The notes under the pieces are model-generated. The model saw only the letters and a program-made list of their open reading frames with translations. It did no database searches and was not told where the DNA came from. Positions 1 through 8,162 of a stretch of 64,000 nt of DNA are shown one piece after another; the stretch's first letter is position 1, and the number at the start of each line of letters is the position of its first letter. The position numbers and the translations under genes are program-made. This DNA is from Clostridia bacterium (GTDB lineage Bacteria > Bacillota > Clostridia > Christensenellales > CAG-314). The DNA is taken from positions 1-64,000 of the forward strand of contig JAQVMT010000006.1 in NCBI GenBank assembly GCA_028703495.1, in the 5' to 3' direction.

Positions 1-10
1 ATGGATTTTA

Positions 11-42
11 AACATTTTTTACAAAAATTTGTACAAAATGTT
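11..42. promoter_or_regulatory. 32-bp near-perfect palindrome, probable MarR operator
   Basis: Bases 11-42 form an inverted repeat in which 14 of 16 base pairs match; only the 19/34 pair and the central pair fail. The arms read AACATTTT-x-TACAAA. It ends 12 bases before the -35 box of the MarR gene. MarR dimers bind palindromes and usually control their own gene, so this is a likely operator. It might also serve a divergent gene beyond the left edge. The palindrome is seen; the binding partner is inferred. Confidence 0.7.
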
Positions 43-54
43 TTTGATAAACGA

Positions 55-83
55 TTGACATAATATTTTTTTTAGGTTACAAT
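55..83 (+). promoter_or_regulatory. marR promoter, -35 TTGACA, -10 TACAAT, spacer 17
   Basis: A consensus TTGACA at 55-60 and TACAAT at 78-83 are separated by 17 bases. The expected transcription start, about seven bases after the -10 box, falls on or next to the ATG at 90. The transcript may therefore be leaderless. Confidence 0.75.
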
Positions 84-89
84 ACCCGT

Positions 90-536
90 ATGGAACGTGA
101 AAAAGTAATGATAATCGCGGACGAGTTGAGAAACATCGTCGCGCCTCTACAGAGGAATTTCTTTGAAAAATCTTATTCGGTGTACGGCAACCTTAGCGCG
201 TTGCAGTGCAATATTCTTACGGCATTGAGCGCAAGCGGCAAGCTGTGCCCGACCGACCTCGCAAGATATTTGTGTACGTCCAACCAACGCTTAACCCGCC
301 CCCTCGCCGGGCTGATTGCAAAGGGCTTGGTCGAAAAAACCAAGAGTGCGAACAACCAAAAAACCGTCTATGTCTCAATCACGAAAAATGGTCAAGACAT
401 CGAAGATGCGGTTCATAGTTACCTAACCAAAAATCTCGGGTTTCTGCTGTCTTTTGTATCCGAAGAGGATGCCGAGGCGTTCTACGATGCGCTCTTGACA
501 ATGCGTCGCGTTATCGATAAATTCGATAGTAAATAA
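90..536 (+). CDS. MarR family winged-helix transcriptional regulator
   Basis: This 148-residue protein has the length and layout of a MarR regulator. A helical N-terminus is followed by a winged helix at about residues 38-95, with recognition-helix-like text TSNQRLTRPLAGL and a wing near VEKTKSANNQKTVYVSI, and then a long C-terminal dimerisation helix. MarR proteins bind palindromic operators as dimers and usually release them on binding a small phenolic or lipophilic ligand. No Shine-Dalgarno sequence precedes the ATG, and the promoter places the transcript start near that codon, so the message may be leaderless. A palindrome lies just upstream. The next gene set on the same strand, 950 bases away, handles acyl-CoA chemistry, so a lipid or CoA-ester ligand is possible, but that is inference. 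Confidence 0.85.
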   Translation: MEREKVMIIADELRNIVAPLQRNFFEKSYSVYGNLSALQCNILTALSASGKLCPTDLARYLCTSNQRLTRPLAGLIAKGLVEKTKSANNQKTVYVSITKNGQDIEDAVHSYLTKNLGFLLSFVSEEDAEAFYDALLTMRRVIDKFDSK

Positions 537-1141
537 CCGAATATCTTCGTCGATTCGCTTCATTATACATTTTTGTTACGCTAAGCAGATAGCTTTTGAA
601 TCGACAATCGGCGTGATGTCGACGGAAAAACCGATAATCAAGATTAAGACAGCGAATGCTGCGATAGTAATTGATAGATTTGAATTGTATTCGATTGAAT
701 GAAGCATTAATTAGGTTCCTGATGTTAATCTTTATACAAGGTATCACACTATAACAGCTTGCTTTACATCGTATCTCCATGGGCAGAGTTGCAACCGCGG
801 CTCTGTTTTTTGTGTTGTCGTCATCGATGCCCGACAGTGTTGCAATACACCATATCCGAAACCCACCACTGCGAATCTGTCGAAGTATTTTACCTGTTGC
901 TTTATTCAACGACGCGATATGAAGACATTTTCCTTTTCGGTATTCGTTGCGCCTTTTGTTATGCAATACGAAATACAAGTATTATTCTCGGATGTATATA
1001 CCAATCCGCATTTTATATATATCTACGACGTATTTTTTTGTATTTTCTTTGTTATTATCGCTTTTGTATGTTATTACGCTATACGACAAACGCAAGCTAT
1101 CAGAAAAATGAGGAATAATTCATATTTTTAGGGTAAAATGG

Positions 1142-1170
1142 TTTACATTCGTATGCGATTGATATATAAT
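1142..1170 (+). promoter_or_regulatory. Probable promoter of the maoC-bcd-etfBA operon
   Basis: TTTACA at 1142-1147 and TATAAT at 1165-1170 are spaced by 17 bases. Transcription would start near 1177, which leaves a leader of about 310 bases before the maoC start at 1487. Confidence 0.55.
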
Positions 1171-1271
1171 AGCGATGAAAATCGGCAATAGTCATTATAG
1201 GCGACTCGTTCGATTGAATGCCGAGGAGAAAAGCACACTCGCAACCAAAGGCACGGACTCTTGTGTACAAC

Positions 1272-1386
1272 CTGCGGTGTCTGTTCCATATAATTGCGTG
1301 GCTTCACTCGGCAAGGGTATTGCATAGGGCTTTGTCAACTCTTGCGGTGTCTGCTATATACAATTGCGCAGCAGGACTCGGGAAGA
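1272..1386 (+). repeat. Two imperfect direct copies, period 70 bp
   Basis: The segment from TGCGGTGTCTG at 1273 recurs at 1343. Both copies continue with an ATATA(A/C)AATTGCG-like stretch and then ACTCGG-AAG. They lie in the predicted leader of the maoC operon. Function unknown. Confidence 0.6.
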
Positions 1387-1486
1387 GCGAGGAAAAAGCT
1401 ATTGCAAGGCAATACACAACAATACTACATTTTTATGCTTAAACCGTACACAATATGGATAGCATATTTAAATAGGAGGAATTATT

Positions 1487-1891
1487 ATGACGTTCGGCGA
1501 TTTAAAAATCGGACAAAAGGCGAGCATTACAAAGACATTCACCGATGAGGACGTTCGGGCTTTTGCAAAAATAAGCTGCGATACCAACCCTTTGCATCTC
1601 GATGAGGAATTTGCCAAGACGACTGTATTTGGCAGAAGAATCGTTCACGGAATTTGCACCTGCGGACTTATTTCCGCCGTGCTTGCAAACAAACTCCCCG
1701 GACCGGGAACCATTTACTTGGGACAGGAGGTTAGGTTTACCGCTCCCGTTTTCTTGGGCGATACGGTAACAGCCGAGTTGGAGATTATAGAAATCAGAGA
1801 GGACAAGCACATTGTGAAGCTTTCGTCCACATGCACGAATCAGGACGGAAAAGCCGTAATTACGGGCGTTTCCACCGTTAAGTTCCAGTAA
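1487..1891 (+). CDS. MaoC-like (R)-specific enoyl-CoA hydratase
   Basis: This 134-residue single hot-dog-fold protein carries the hydratase-2 motif D-x4-H as CDTNPLHLDE (Asp32, His37), the catalytic pair of PhaJ-type enzymes. Such enzymes add water to trans-2-enoyl-CoA to give (R)-3-hydroxyacyl-CoA, or run the reverse. The text GRRIVHGICTCGL matches the family's second conserved block. The start has an AGGAGG site eight bases upstream. The gene leads a set with an acyl-CoA dehydrogenase and both electron-transfer flavoprotein subunits, so it probably works on the crotonyl-CoA level. Most clostridial butyrate operons use a crotonase here instead. A FabZ-like or other thioester role cannot be excluded from sequence alone. 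Confidence 0.85.
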   Translation: MTFGDLKIGQKASITKTFTDEDVRAFAKISCDTNPLHLDEEFAKTTVFGRRIVHGICTCGLISAVLANKLPGPGTIYLGQEVRFTAPVFLGDTVTAELEIIEIREDKHIVKLSSTCTNQDGKAVITGVSTVKFQ

Positions 1892-1926
1892 ATCGTGCTT
1901 AGAATAAACTAAGCTAATGAGCAATC

Positions 1927-2092
1927 GCCGACTCTATTTCGGAGTCAGGCGTGGATTTAAAAGTGCATAGCATTAAGACAACACATTCGCACTCATATTG
2001 ACCAAGCACTCTTTTGTCTGTGCGAATTTATCTGCAAAGCGTGTTGCCAAGCGCAGTGCTTGAGCGACTCTCGACATAGTCGTCGGGAGTCT
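1927..2092 (+). promoter_or_regulatory. Two hairpins with GACTC/GAGTC arms between maoC and bcd
   Basis: One hairpin at 1927-1950 pairs GCC-GACTC with GAGTC-a-GGC. A second at 2065-2091 pairs GACTC and CGAC with GTCG and GAGTC. Neither has a good T-run, so they look more like processing or attenuation structures than full terminators. They may set the ratio between maoC and the genes after it. Confidence 0.4.
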
Positions 2093-2165
2093 CCGAGCCG
2101 TGCTAGCTATTATGACTTTGCGATTTATAATCAAACGGCAGAAGCCGTTTATGGAGGAAAATGTA

Positions 2166-3302
2166 ATGGAATACAAATATGACTTGTTTAACAAGATGAT
2201 TGAAGAATTTGCAATCAACGAAGTTAAGCCTTTCGCGCAGGAGGTTGACGAGAAAGAAATGTTTCCCTATATGACCGTCGAAAAGATGGCAAAATTGGGA
2301 CTTTTCGGCATCGTTATTCCCGAGGAGTACGGCGGAATGGGCGGCGATTACTATATGTACATCAAAGCCGTCGAGGAGCTGAGCAAGGTTTGCGCCACTA
2401 CGGGCGTTATTCTTTCGGCGCACACATCTCTTTGCGTCGCTCCGATTTTTGAGTACGGCACCGAGGAACAGAAGAAGAAGTATCTTCCCAAGTTGGCAAG
2501 CGGCGAATATATCGGCGCATTCGGACTTACCGAGCCCAACGCGGGAACGGACGCCAACAATCAAACGACTACGGCAATGCTCGATGAAAAGGGAGAGAAC
2601 TTTATACTTAACGGAAGCAAAATCTTTATCACCAACTCGGGACCTGCGAGCGTTTACGTTGTTATCGCGGTTACCTCGAGGAATCCCAAGGGCGTCAACT
2701 GCACAGCTTTTATCGTGGAGAAGGGCTTCGAGGGCTTTTCGATAGGTAAGAAGGAATTGAAAATGGGTATCCGCGGAAGCAGTACCTGTGAATTGATTTT
2801 CCAAAACTGTAAGGTAAGCAAGGACAATCAACTCGGAAAAGAGGGCGAAGGCTATAAGCTTGCACTCAAGACCTTGGACGGAGGCAGAGTGGGAATCGCC
2901 GCTCAAGCTTTGGGTATCGCAGAGGGCGCGTTAAGAGAGACTATCTCTTACACCAAAGAGAGAAAACAGTTCAAGCGCAGTATTTCTGCCTTCCAAAACA
3001 CGCAGTTCGTGCTTGCCGATTTGTCTACTAAGATAGAAGCGGGCAGAGGACTCTTGCAAAGAGCCACTCAAGCCAAGCAAACAAAGTCCAAGACTTTGGC
3101 AGTGGATGCGGCAATGGCGAAGCTGTTTTGTTCGGAAACGGCAATGGAAGTTACGACAAAGGCGGTACAATTGCACGGCGGCTACGGCTACACGAGAGAG
3201 TATCCGGTCGAGAGAATGATGAGAGACGCGAAAATCACCGAGATCTACGAGGGAACCAGCGAGGTTCAGAGAATGGTCATTTCGGGCGCGTTGCTTAAAT
3301 AG
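2166..3302 (+). CDS. bcd: Short-chain (butyryl-type) acyl-CoA dehydrogenase
   Basis: At 378 residues this is the usual length for a clostridial butyryl-CoA dehydrogenase. It has the acyl-CoA dehydrogenase layout: a helical N-terminus, a central block with GAFGLTEPNAGTDA and FITNSGPASV, and a C-terminal helical domain with QLHGGYGYTREYPVER. The catalytic base is Glu362 in IYEGTSEVQR. The enzyme reduces enoyl-CoA to acyl-CoA, or the reverse, using FAD and an electron-transfer flavoprotein. The two ETF genes follow at once, which fits a Bcd-EtfAB complex, possibly electron-bifurcating. The start at 2166 is chosen because GGAGG lies eight bases before it; an in-frame ATG at 2151 overlaps that site. 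No thiolase, hydroxyacyl-CoA dehydrogenase or crotonase is present in the window, so the exact chain length is not fixed. Confidence 0.92.
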   Translation: MEYKYDLFNKMIEEFAINEVKPFAQEVDEKEMFPYMTVEKMAKLGLFGIVIPEEYGGMGGDYYMYIKAVEELSKVCATTGVILSAHTSLCVAPIFEYGTEEQKKKYLPKLASGEYIGAFGLTEPNAGTDANNQTTTAMLDEKGENFILNGSKIFITNSGPASVYVVIAVTSRNPKGVNCTAFIVEKGFEGFSIGKKELKMGIRGSSTCELIFQNCKVSKDNQLGKEGEGYKLALKTLDGGRVGIAAQALGIAEGALRETISYTKERKQFKRSISAFQNTQFVLADLSTKIEAGRGLLQRATQAKQTKSKTLAVDAAMAKLFCSETAMEVTTKAVQLHGGYGYTREYPVERMMRDAKITEIYEGTSEVQRMVISGALLK

Positions 3303-3346
3303 CGGCAATGAGCTTTGTGCTTCGGCACATAGGAGGAATAGAATAA

Positions 3347-4132
3347 ATGAGAATATCGGTATGTATGAAACAGGTTCCGAAAACAACGGACATAAAAATA
3401 GATCCCGTCACCAACACCTTGATTCGTGACGGCGTTCCCAGTATAGTTAATCCCGACGACAAAGCGGCTTTGGAGTTCGCGCTTCGCATAAAAGAAGAAA
3501 CGGGTGCAGAAATCAACGTCGTTTGTATGGGACCTGCGCAGGCGGAAAACGCTCTTCGCGAAACGTTGGCAATGGGTGCGGATAACGCCTATTTAATTAG
3601 CGATCGCGCCTTTGCAGGTAGCGATACTTTGGCAACCTCCACAATCCTGTCGGCTGCGTTGAATAAAATAGGCTTCGATGCCATCATTGCAGGACGTCAG
3701 GCTATCGACGGTGACACCGCTCAGGTCGGACCGCAGATCGCAGAGATATTGGGACTGCCACAGGTTACTTACTGCGCTGATGTCAAGTTTGACGAAGAAA
3801 AGAACGAATTCACGCTTAAACGCCAATCCGAAGACAGAGTACAAACCCTTAAGGTTAAGGGAAAAGTATTACTTACGGTGCTGTCGGGTAGCGTGAAAGC
3901 CAGATATATGAACGTGAAAGATATTGTAAAACAGGAAAGCAAAGCCATCAACGTTATAACCTACGATGACCTACTTTGCGATAAAGCGACTATCGGTCTT
4001 GCGGGTTCACCCACAAAGGTTAAGACCACCTTTACTAAGCAGTTCAACACCGAAAAAGACTTGATTGAAACCACGCCTCAAGAGGCGGCTAAGATAATCG
4101 CCGAGCATCTGAAAGCACAGCATCTTATCTAA
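3347..4132 (+). CDS. etfB: Electron transfer flavoprotein, beta subunit
   Basis: This 261-residue protein starts with MRISVCMKQVPKTTDIKID, typical of EtfB. It contains the conserved ALREALAMGAD-like and AGRQAIDGDTAQVGP blocks of the family. With EtfA it forms a heterodimer that passes electrons between acyl-CoA dehydrogenases and other carriers; in many clostridia the complex bifurcates electrons from NADH to crotonyl-CoA and ferredoxin. It lies 44 bases after the acyl-CoA dehydrogenase and 12 before EtfA. The ATG has AGGAGG nine bases upstream. Whether this pair bifurcates is inferred from the gene context, not shown. Confidence 0.95.
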   Translation: MRISVCMKQVPKTTDIKIDPVTNTLIRDGVPSIVNPDDKAALEFALRIKEETGAEINVVCMGPAQAENALRETLAMGADNAYLISDRAFAGSDTLATSTILSAALNKIGFDAIIAGRQAIDGDTAQVGPQIAEILGLPQVTYCADVKFDEEKNEFTLKRQSEDRVQTLKVKGKVLLTVLSGSVKARYMNVKDIVKQESKAINVITYDDLLCDKATIGLAGSPTKVKTTFTKQFNTEKDLIETTPQEAAKIIAEHLKAQHLI

Positions 4133-4144
4133 GGGAGGAGGAAT

Positions 4145-5173
4145 ATGAATAACAACGATGAAATGACCGCTAAATGCGAATGCGGTTGTAAAAAAACGAT
4201 TTTCGTATATTGTGAGCAGCGCGACGGCGTTTTGAGTAAGGTTAGCTTCGAGCTCTTGGGCGTTGCTAGTGAGCTTGCATCACAATCCGACCAAAAGGTA
4301 TGCGCTATGCTTATCGGCAGTAACCTCAAGGGACTGCCCGAGGAGTTGATTCAATACGGAGCGGACTCGGTGTACGTTTGCGATGACAAAAGATTGGCAC
4401 ACTACCTCACCGAACCCTATGCGCAAGCAACCGGGAATATTATTCGTGATTTTAAGCCCAATATTGTGCTCTTCCCCGCCACAAGCATCGGCCGCGACCT
4501 TGCTCCCAGACTTTCGGCAAGATTAAGAACCGGACTTACCGCTGACTGCACTAAGCTCGAAGTAGATGCCGACGGCAACTTGTTTATGACGCGTCCCGCT
4601 TTCGGCGGCAACCTGTTTGCCACCATCATATGCCCCGACCATAGACCGCAAATGTCGACCGTTAGACCGGGCGTTATGCAAATGAAGCAAAAGGACGATA
4701 ATCGCAAAGGAGAAATTATCAATGTCAATGTTACCTTCGATGAAAGCAAATTCAATGTCGAGCTTGTGGAAGAAATAAAGGAAAAAGCAAGCGAGGACAA
4801 CATCGAAAACGCAAAGATTCTTGTTTCGGTCGGCCGCGGAATGCAGACACAAATCGACGAGGCACGACATTTAGCAAAGTGCTTGAACGCAACCTTGAGT
4901 TGCTCTAGAGCGGTTGTCGATGGCGGCGTTCTGCCACAAGACAGACAGGTCGGACAAACGGGCAAAACCGTCCGTCCCCTCTGCTATTTGGCTTTGGGTA
5001 TTTCGGGCGCAGTTCAACACCTTGCGGGTATGAGTGACAGCGAATACCTTATTGCAGTCAATAAGGACAAGGACGCAACCATTTTCAACGTGGCTCACCT
5101 CGGTATCGTAGGTGATGCAAAGGCGATTTTGCCTTATCTGGAAAAAGAAATCGAAAATCTCAAAAACGCATAG
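4145..5173 (+). CDS. etfA: Electron transfer flavoprotein, alpha subunit
   Basis: This 342-residue protein has the EtfA N-terminal domain and the FAD-binding C-terminal domain. The latter shows VDGGVLPQDRQVGQTGK, LCYLALGISGAVQHLAGM and the final VNKDKDATIF block, all hallmark FAD-contact regions. It partners EtfB from the gene before it, and a GGGAGGAGG site lies directly upstream. The N-terminus carries three closely spaced cysteines (KCECGCKK, Cys11, Cys13, Cys15) ahead of the usual TIFVYCEQRDG start. This is not a standard feature of the family and does not match a complete ferredoxin motif. It is the last gene of its operon; a bidirectional terminator follows. Confidence 0.95.
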   Translation: MNNNDEMTAKCECGCKKTIFVYCEQRDGVLSKVSFELLGVASELASQSDQKVCAMLIGSNLKGLPEELIQYGADSVYVCDDKRLAHYLTEPYAQATGNIIRDFKPNIVLFPATSIGRDLAPRLSARLRTGLTADCTKLEVDADGNLFMTRPAFGGNLFATIICPDHRPQMSTVRPGVMQMKQKDDNRKGEIINVNVTFDESKFNVELVEEIKEKASEDNIENAKILVSVGRGMQTQIDEARHLAKCLNATLSCSRAVVDGGVLPQDRQVGQTGKTVRPLCYLALGISGAVQHLAGMSDSEYLIAVNKDKDATIFNVAHLGIVGDAKAILPYLEKEIENLKNA

Positions 5174-5230
5174 CAGCGTTTGCTCCGAACATTTCGTTCG
5201 AGCGGTATACAAGATAGGTTTATTACTTTA

Positions 5231-5267
5231 TTTTTTAAGGGCAAATGTGATTTGCCCTTATTTATTT
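5231..5267. terminator. Bidirectional intrinsic terminator between etfA and thiZ
   Basis: A perfect 9-bp stem, AAGGGCAAA (5237-5245) with TTTGCCCTT (5251-5259) and a 5-base loop, is flanked by TTTTTT on the left and a T-rich stretch on the right. It can stop transcripts from both converging operons. Confidence 0.85.
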
Positions 5268-5381
5268 CTTCATAAATCATTATTCAAATTAAAGTATAAG
5301 AGATGGGAAGATATTTCTCGGCAGTGCCGTATTGATTAAAACCTGCCTAAACGTAAGTGCAATAATTGCCCTTATTAATTG

Positions 5382-6113
5382 TCAAAGCAAATCTCTCAAT
5401 CGATTTTTGTACTCGGAAAACTCTGATGTCGAACAAAACTCTCTCAAAGAGCCTCGCCTTTTTATTGCAACTTCTGCTTCGATTCGACCGGGAACGCCCG
5501 ACATTACATATACTCTGTTGGATAGGCTCACCGCCTCCTCCAAGCTGTGCGAAATGAACAGAGTCGCAAGCCCTAACTCACCGCCGATATTTAGGTACCA
5601 CTCGTACAAGTCGGCTTTCGTCAGCTCATCCAAAGCAGAAAACGGCTCGTCCAAAAGCACCACCTCGCGCCCGAAAAAATACGTACGCATAAACGCCGCC
5701 CTCTGCCTCATACCTCCCGAAAGCTGATCGGGTAGCTTATCCTGCGCACCCTCCAAGCCGAATTGCCCGAAATATGACCTCACCTTTTCTCGCGCTTCCT
5801 TCTTTTTGAAGCCCTTGAGACGATAGGGCAACGCAACGTTGTCAATGACATTCATGAATGGTAAAAGCATATCCTTTTGAAGCATATAGCTCACCATTCC
5901 CGTCTTTCCCGTTATGTCCTCGCCGTTTAAAAACACGCCACCGCTATCCGGCTTCTTCATACCCGAAAGCACTTGAAAAAGCGTGCTTTTACCAACGCCG
6001 CTTGCCCCGATAAGACATACCACTTCGCCGTGATTTAATGCTAAGCAGATATCCTCGATAATAGGCACTCCCTCATAGCTCTGCGTTATATTCCTTGCTT
6101 CGAAAATTGCCAT
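5382..6113 (-). CDS. thiZ: ABC transporter ATP-binding protein, thiamine-precursor uptake
   Basis: This 243-residue ATPase has Walker A GASGVGKST (about residues 37-45), the signature LSGGMRQRAAF, Walker B VVLLDEPFSALD and the switch histidine in FISHSLEEAV. It belongs to the nitrate/sulfonate/taurine-type importers. The partner genes are an NMT1/THI5-like binding protein and a BPD permease, and the operon sits under a TPP riboswitch, so the substrate is most likely a thiamine pyrimidine precursor such as a hydroxymethylpyrimidine derivative. It starts 10 bases after thiY, with AAGGG upstream of the ATG, which suggests translational coupling. The exact pyrimidine is not decided by the sequence. 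Confidence 0.88.
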   Translation of the reverse strand: MAIFEARNITQSYEGVPIIEDICLALNHGEVVCLIGASGVGKSTLFQVLSGMKKPDSGGVFLNGEDITGKTGMVSYMLQKDMLLPFMNVIDNVALPYRLKGFKKKEAREKVRSYFGQFGLEGAQDKLPDQLSGGMRQRAAFMRTYFFGREVVLLDEPFSALDELTKADLYEWYLNIGGELGLATLFISHSLEEAVSLSNRVYVMSGVPGRIEAEVAIKRRGSLREFCSTSEFSEYKNRLRDLL

Positions 6114-6123
6114 AATTCTACCC

Positions 6124-7107
6124 TTATTTGCTTGAATCAGTCAAAAAATCGTTGGAAAAACCATACCCGTCCGGCGTTCTTTCGGTTAGAATCCCTTTCT
6201 CATACAGCCATGCAAAGAATGCATCCCAGCGTTCGCCCTCGATTACTCCCCACCTTTGCGCATCTGCGATATACTGATCGGCAAGCCAGATTTGGCTGGC
6301 TTTGATCAACCTCTCATCCAACTCGGGGACGTGCTTGCATAGAATCCGCGCCGCTTCCTCGGGGTTTTCGATCGCGTACCTATAGCCCTTTTCAGTCGCT
6401 CTCAAAAACGCCTTTGCCTGCTCTGGGTTGTCACGTAAATAGTCGTTGTTGGCGATAATTACCGGAGTGTAATAGTCCAACTCGTCGGCAAAATCCTTGA
6501 AGGAGAAGTAATTAATGTTTACTCCCTGAAGCTCGACATTGAGCTTGTCCCAGCCCTCGAATACCCACACGCAGTCAACATCGGTTTGAAGCGCGCTCGC
6601 CACGTCGTATACGGTGTTTGGAACGAACTTCAATTTCGAAAAATCGCCGCCGTCGTTTTCCATAATCTCTTTGATAATCGCCTTTTCAATGTCCAATTCC
6701 CAAGAGGCGTAGGTCTTATCCATCATCTTCGAAGGCGAAGTAATACCCTGCGATTTAAGCGATACAATGCCCGAAGTGTTGTGCTGAATTACAGCAGCGA
6801 CCGCAGTCACATTGATGTCCTTTTCATAGTTGTACGCCATCTGATCCTGAAAATCCACGCCTAATTGCGCCAGTCCCGCGCTTACCAACATAGATGTACC
6901 TGTGTCGCCCGGTTGCTGTACGCTTACGCTCAGCCCTTCTTCCTCGTAGTAGCCCATCTCCAACGCAACGTATACGCCCGTATGGTTTGTGTTCGGAGTC
7001 CAGTCCAACAGAAAAACTATTTCGTCCGAATTGCTTCCGCAACCCGAATATATAAGCAGTCCCGCGCATACCAAAGTAGCCAAAATAATAACTATTGTCT
7101 TTTTCAT
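6124..7107 (-). CDS. thiY: Thiamine-precursor ABC transporter, substrate-binding lipoprotein (NMT1/THI5-like)
   Basis: This 327-residue lipoprotein has a signal peptide ending in the lipobox YSGC, with Cys23 as the lipid anchor. The mature protein begins the NMT1/THI5-like fold with FLLDWTPNTNHTGVYVAL, the classic ThiY opening. The middle shows LQTDVDCVWVFEGWDKLN and the end shows KGYRYAIENPEEAARIL, also typical of the family. It would capture a pyrimidine moiety of thiamine outside the membrane and pass it to the permease. A GAGGAG site precedes the ATG by nine bases. It lies between the permease and ATPase genes of the same system and downstream of a TPP riboswitch, which strongly supports the thiamine assignment over nitrate or sulfonate uptake. 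Confidence 0.9.
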   Translation of the reverse strand: MKKTIVIILATLVCAGLLIYSGCGSNSDEIVFLLDWTPNTNHTGVYVALEMGYYEEEGLSVSVQQPGDTGTSMLVSAGLAQLGVDFQDQMAYNYEKDINVTAVAAVIQHNTSGIVSLKSQGITSPSKMMDKTYASWELDIEKAIIKEIMENDGGDFSKLKFVPNTVYDVASALQTDVDCVWVFEGWDKLNVELQGVNINYFSFKDFADELDYYTPVIIANNDYLRDNPEQAKAFLRATEKGYRYAIENPEEAARILCKHVPELDERLIKASQIWLADQYIADAQRWGVIEGERWDAFFAWLYEKGILTERTPDGYGFSNDFLTDSSK

Positions 7108-7186
7108 ATTGAGTATTCTCCTCTTAGGTCATTTCGCGCTTATATGTCGATAAACCGACTCGCGCTCAAAGTATGCAAATTTCGCT

Positions 7187-7933
7187 TTATTTGATTTCAG
7201 CCTTCCAAAAGACGATGTAACGTCTTAGAATATTTACTACCGCCATAAAAATAAGGCTAACCGCCACAACTAATATTATCGCCGCAAACATTTTGTCGTA
7301 GGAATAGGAGTTTTTTACGCGAATCATATAAACTCCCAAGCCATTTACACCGCCTACCCATTCGGATATTACAGCGCCGACTACGGAATAAGTTACAGAT
7401 ATTTTCAACGCGGAGAAGAAGTTTGGCAACGCGCTCGGAAACTTCACAAAGCGAAATAGCTTCCACTCGTTCGCGCCCATAGACCGCATCAAATCCACCA
7501 TATCCGAGTCCACCGATCGGTAACCATCCACTAATCCGACCGCTATCGGGAAAAAGGTAGTCAGTGATACCAAAAGGATCTTTGGAGCAATACCATACCC
7601 CAGCCAAAGTGCGAACAGCGGAGCAATTGCAATCGTTGGTACCGTCTGCGTTACAATTAACAGAGGTCGAAATCCGAAGTAAAACAGATTGAATCGATCC
7701 ATTATTATTGCCATCGCAAAGCCAACGACAATTCCCACAGCCAACCCGATCAAAGCCTCCGCGACCGTCGTTAAGGTATGCTTCATAAGTATGGAAAAGT
7801 CGTCAACGAATGCGCTTACCGCATCCCACGGTGAGGGCAACATATTTCTCGGCACTCCGCCAAATAAACAAATTGCCTCCCAAATCAGTATGAACAAAGC
7901 CAAAAATATAAGCGGAATCAGCTTTTGCCACAC
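7187..7933 (-). CDS. thiX: ABC transporter permease, thiamine-precursor uptake
   Basis: This is a binding-protein-dependent permease of about 248 residues with some six hydrophobic segments. The cytoplasmic EAA-type loop is visible as MRSMGANEWKLFRFVKFPSALP, near residues 150-170. It would form the membrane channel served by ThiY and ThiZ. I place the start at a GTG (7933) preceded by AAGGGG; the frame remains open upstream to a TTG at 7999 with no ribosome binding site. A stronger GGGAGG site near 7970 has no suitable in-frame start codon close by, so the start is uncertain. It is the first gene after the TPP riboswitch, with 79 bases before thiY. Confidence 0.85.
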   Translation of the reverse strand: MWQKLIPLIFLALFILIWEAICLFGGVPRNMLPSPWDAVSAFVDDFSILMKHTLTTVAEALIGLAVGIVVGFAMAIIMDRFNLFYFGFRPLLIVTQTVPTIAIAPLFALWLGYGIAPKILLVSLTTFFPIAVGLVDGYRSVDSDMVDLMRSMGANEWKLFRFVKFPSALPNFFSALKISVTYSVVGAVISEWVGGVNGLGVYMIRVKNSYSYDKMFAAIILVVAVSLIFMAVVNILRRYIVFWKAEIK

Positions 7934-8127
7934 TTTTTTCCCCTTTAGTCGTGTCCGTTCTTCGATAGCACACCTCCCATCGCATACTGTCGATAACAAT
8001 ATGCTAATTCAAAATGCATATTAGTATCTTATACTATTCTGCGTATAATTCAAATAATAAGGCTCTGTTTAGTATCAAGGCTGCTTAATCCGACTCAACT
8101 CAACCTGAATAAACGCAGTTTTTCGAT

Positions 8128-8155
8128 AAAAAAATCGAGCCTTTATCGGGCTCGA
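8128..8155 (-). terminator. Riboswitch-controlled intrinsic terminator
   Basis: Read on the minus strand, TCGAGCC pairs with GGCTCGA around a 7-base loop (stem at 8135-8141 and 8149-8155), followed by seven T residues. It lies directly after the TPP aptamer and before thiX, so it is the likely expression platform. Confidence 0.85.
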
Positions 8156-8162
8156 CAGCAAT

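Larger units (their letters stand above)
537..1486. other. 950-bp intergenic region with promoter and imperfect repeats
   Basis: Open frames here show no family resemblance and no ribosome binding sites, including a 70-codon hydrophobic frame at 919-1131. The right part holds the likely promoter of the maoC operon (1142-1170) and two imperfect copies of a segment of about 45 bp at 1272-1315 and 1342-1385. The first 550 bases show nothing I recognise. Confidence 0.5.

Noticed and set aside
511-1131. Open frames of 155 codons (minus) and 70 to 119 codons (plus)
   Set aside because: They overlap one another, have no ribosome binding sites and no family-like composition. The 70-codon frame at 919 has a hydrophobic stretch but nothing else to support it.
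5174-5215. Extra hairpin GCTCCGAAC/GTTCGAGC after etfA
   Set aside because: Imperfect stem and no T-run; the better terminator is 30 bases further on.
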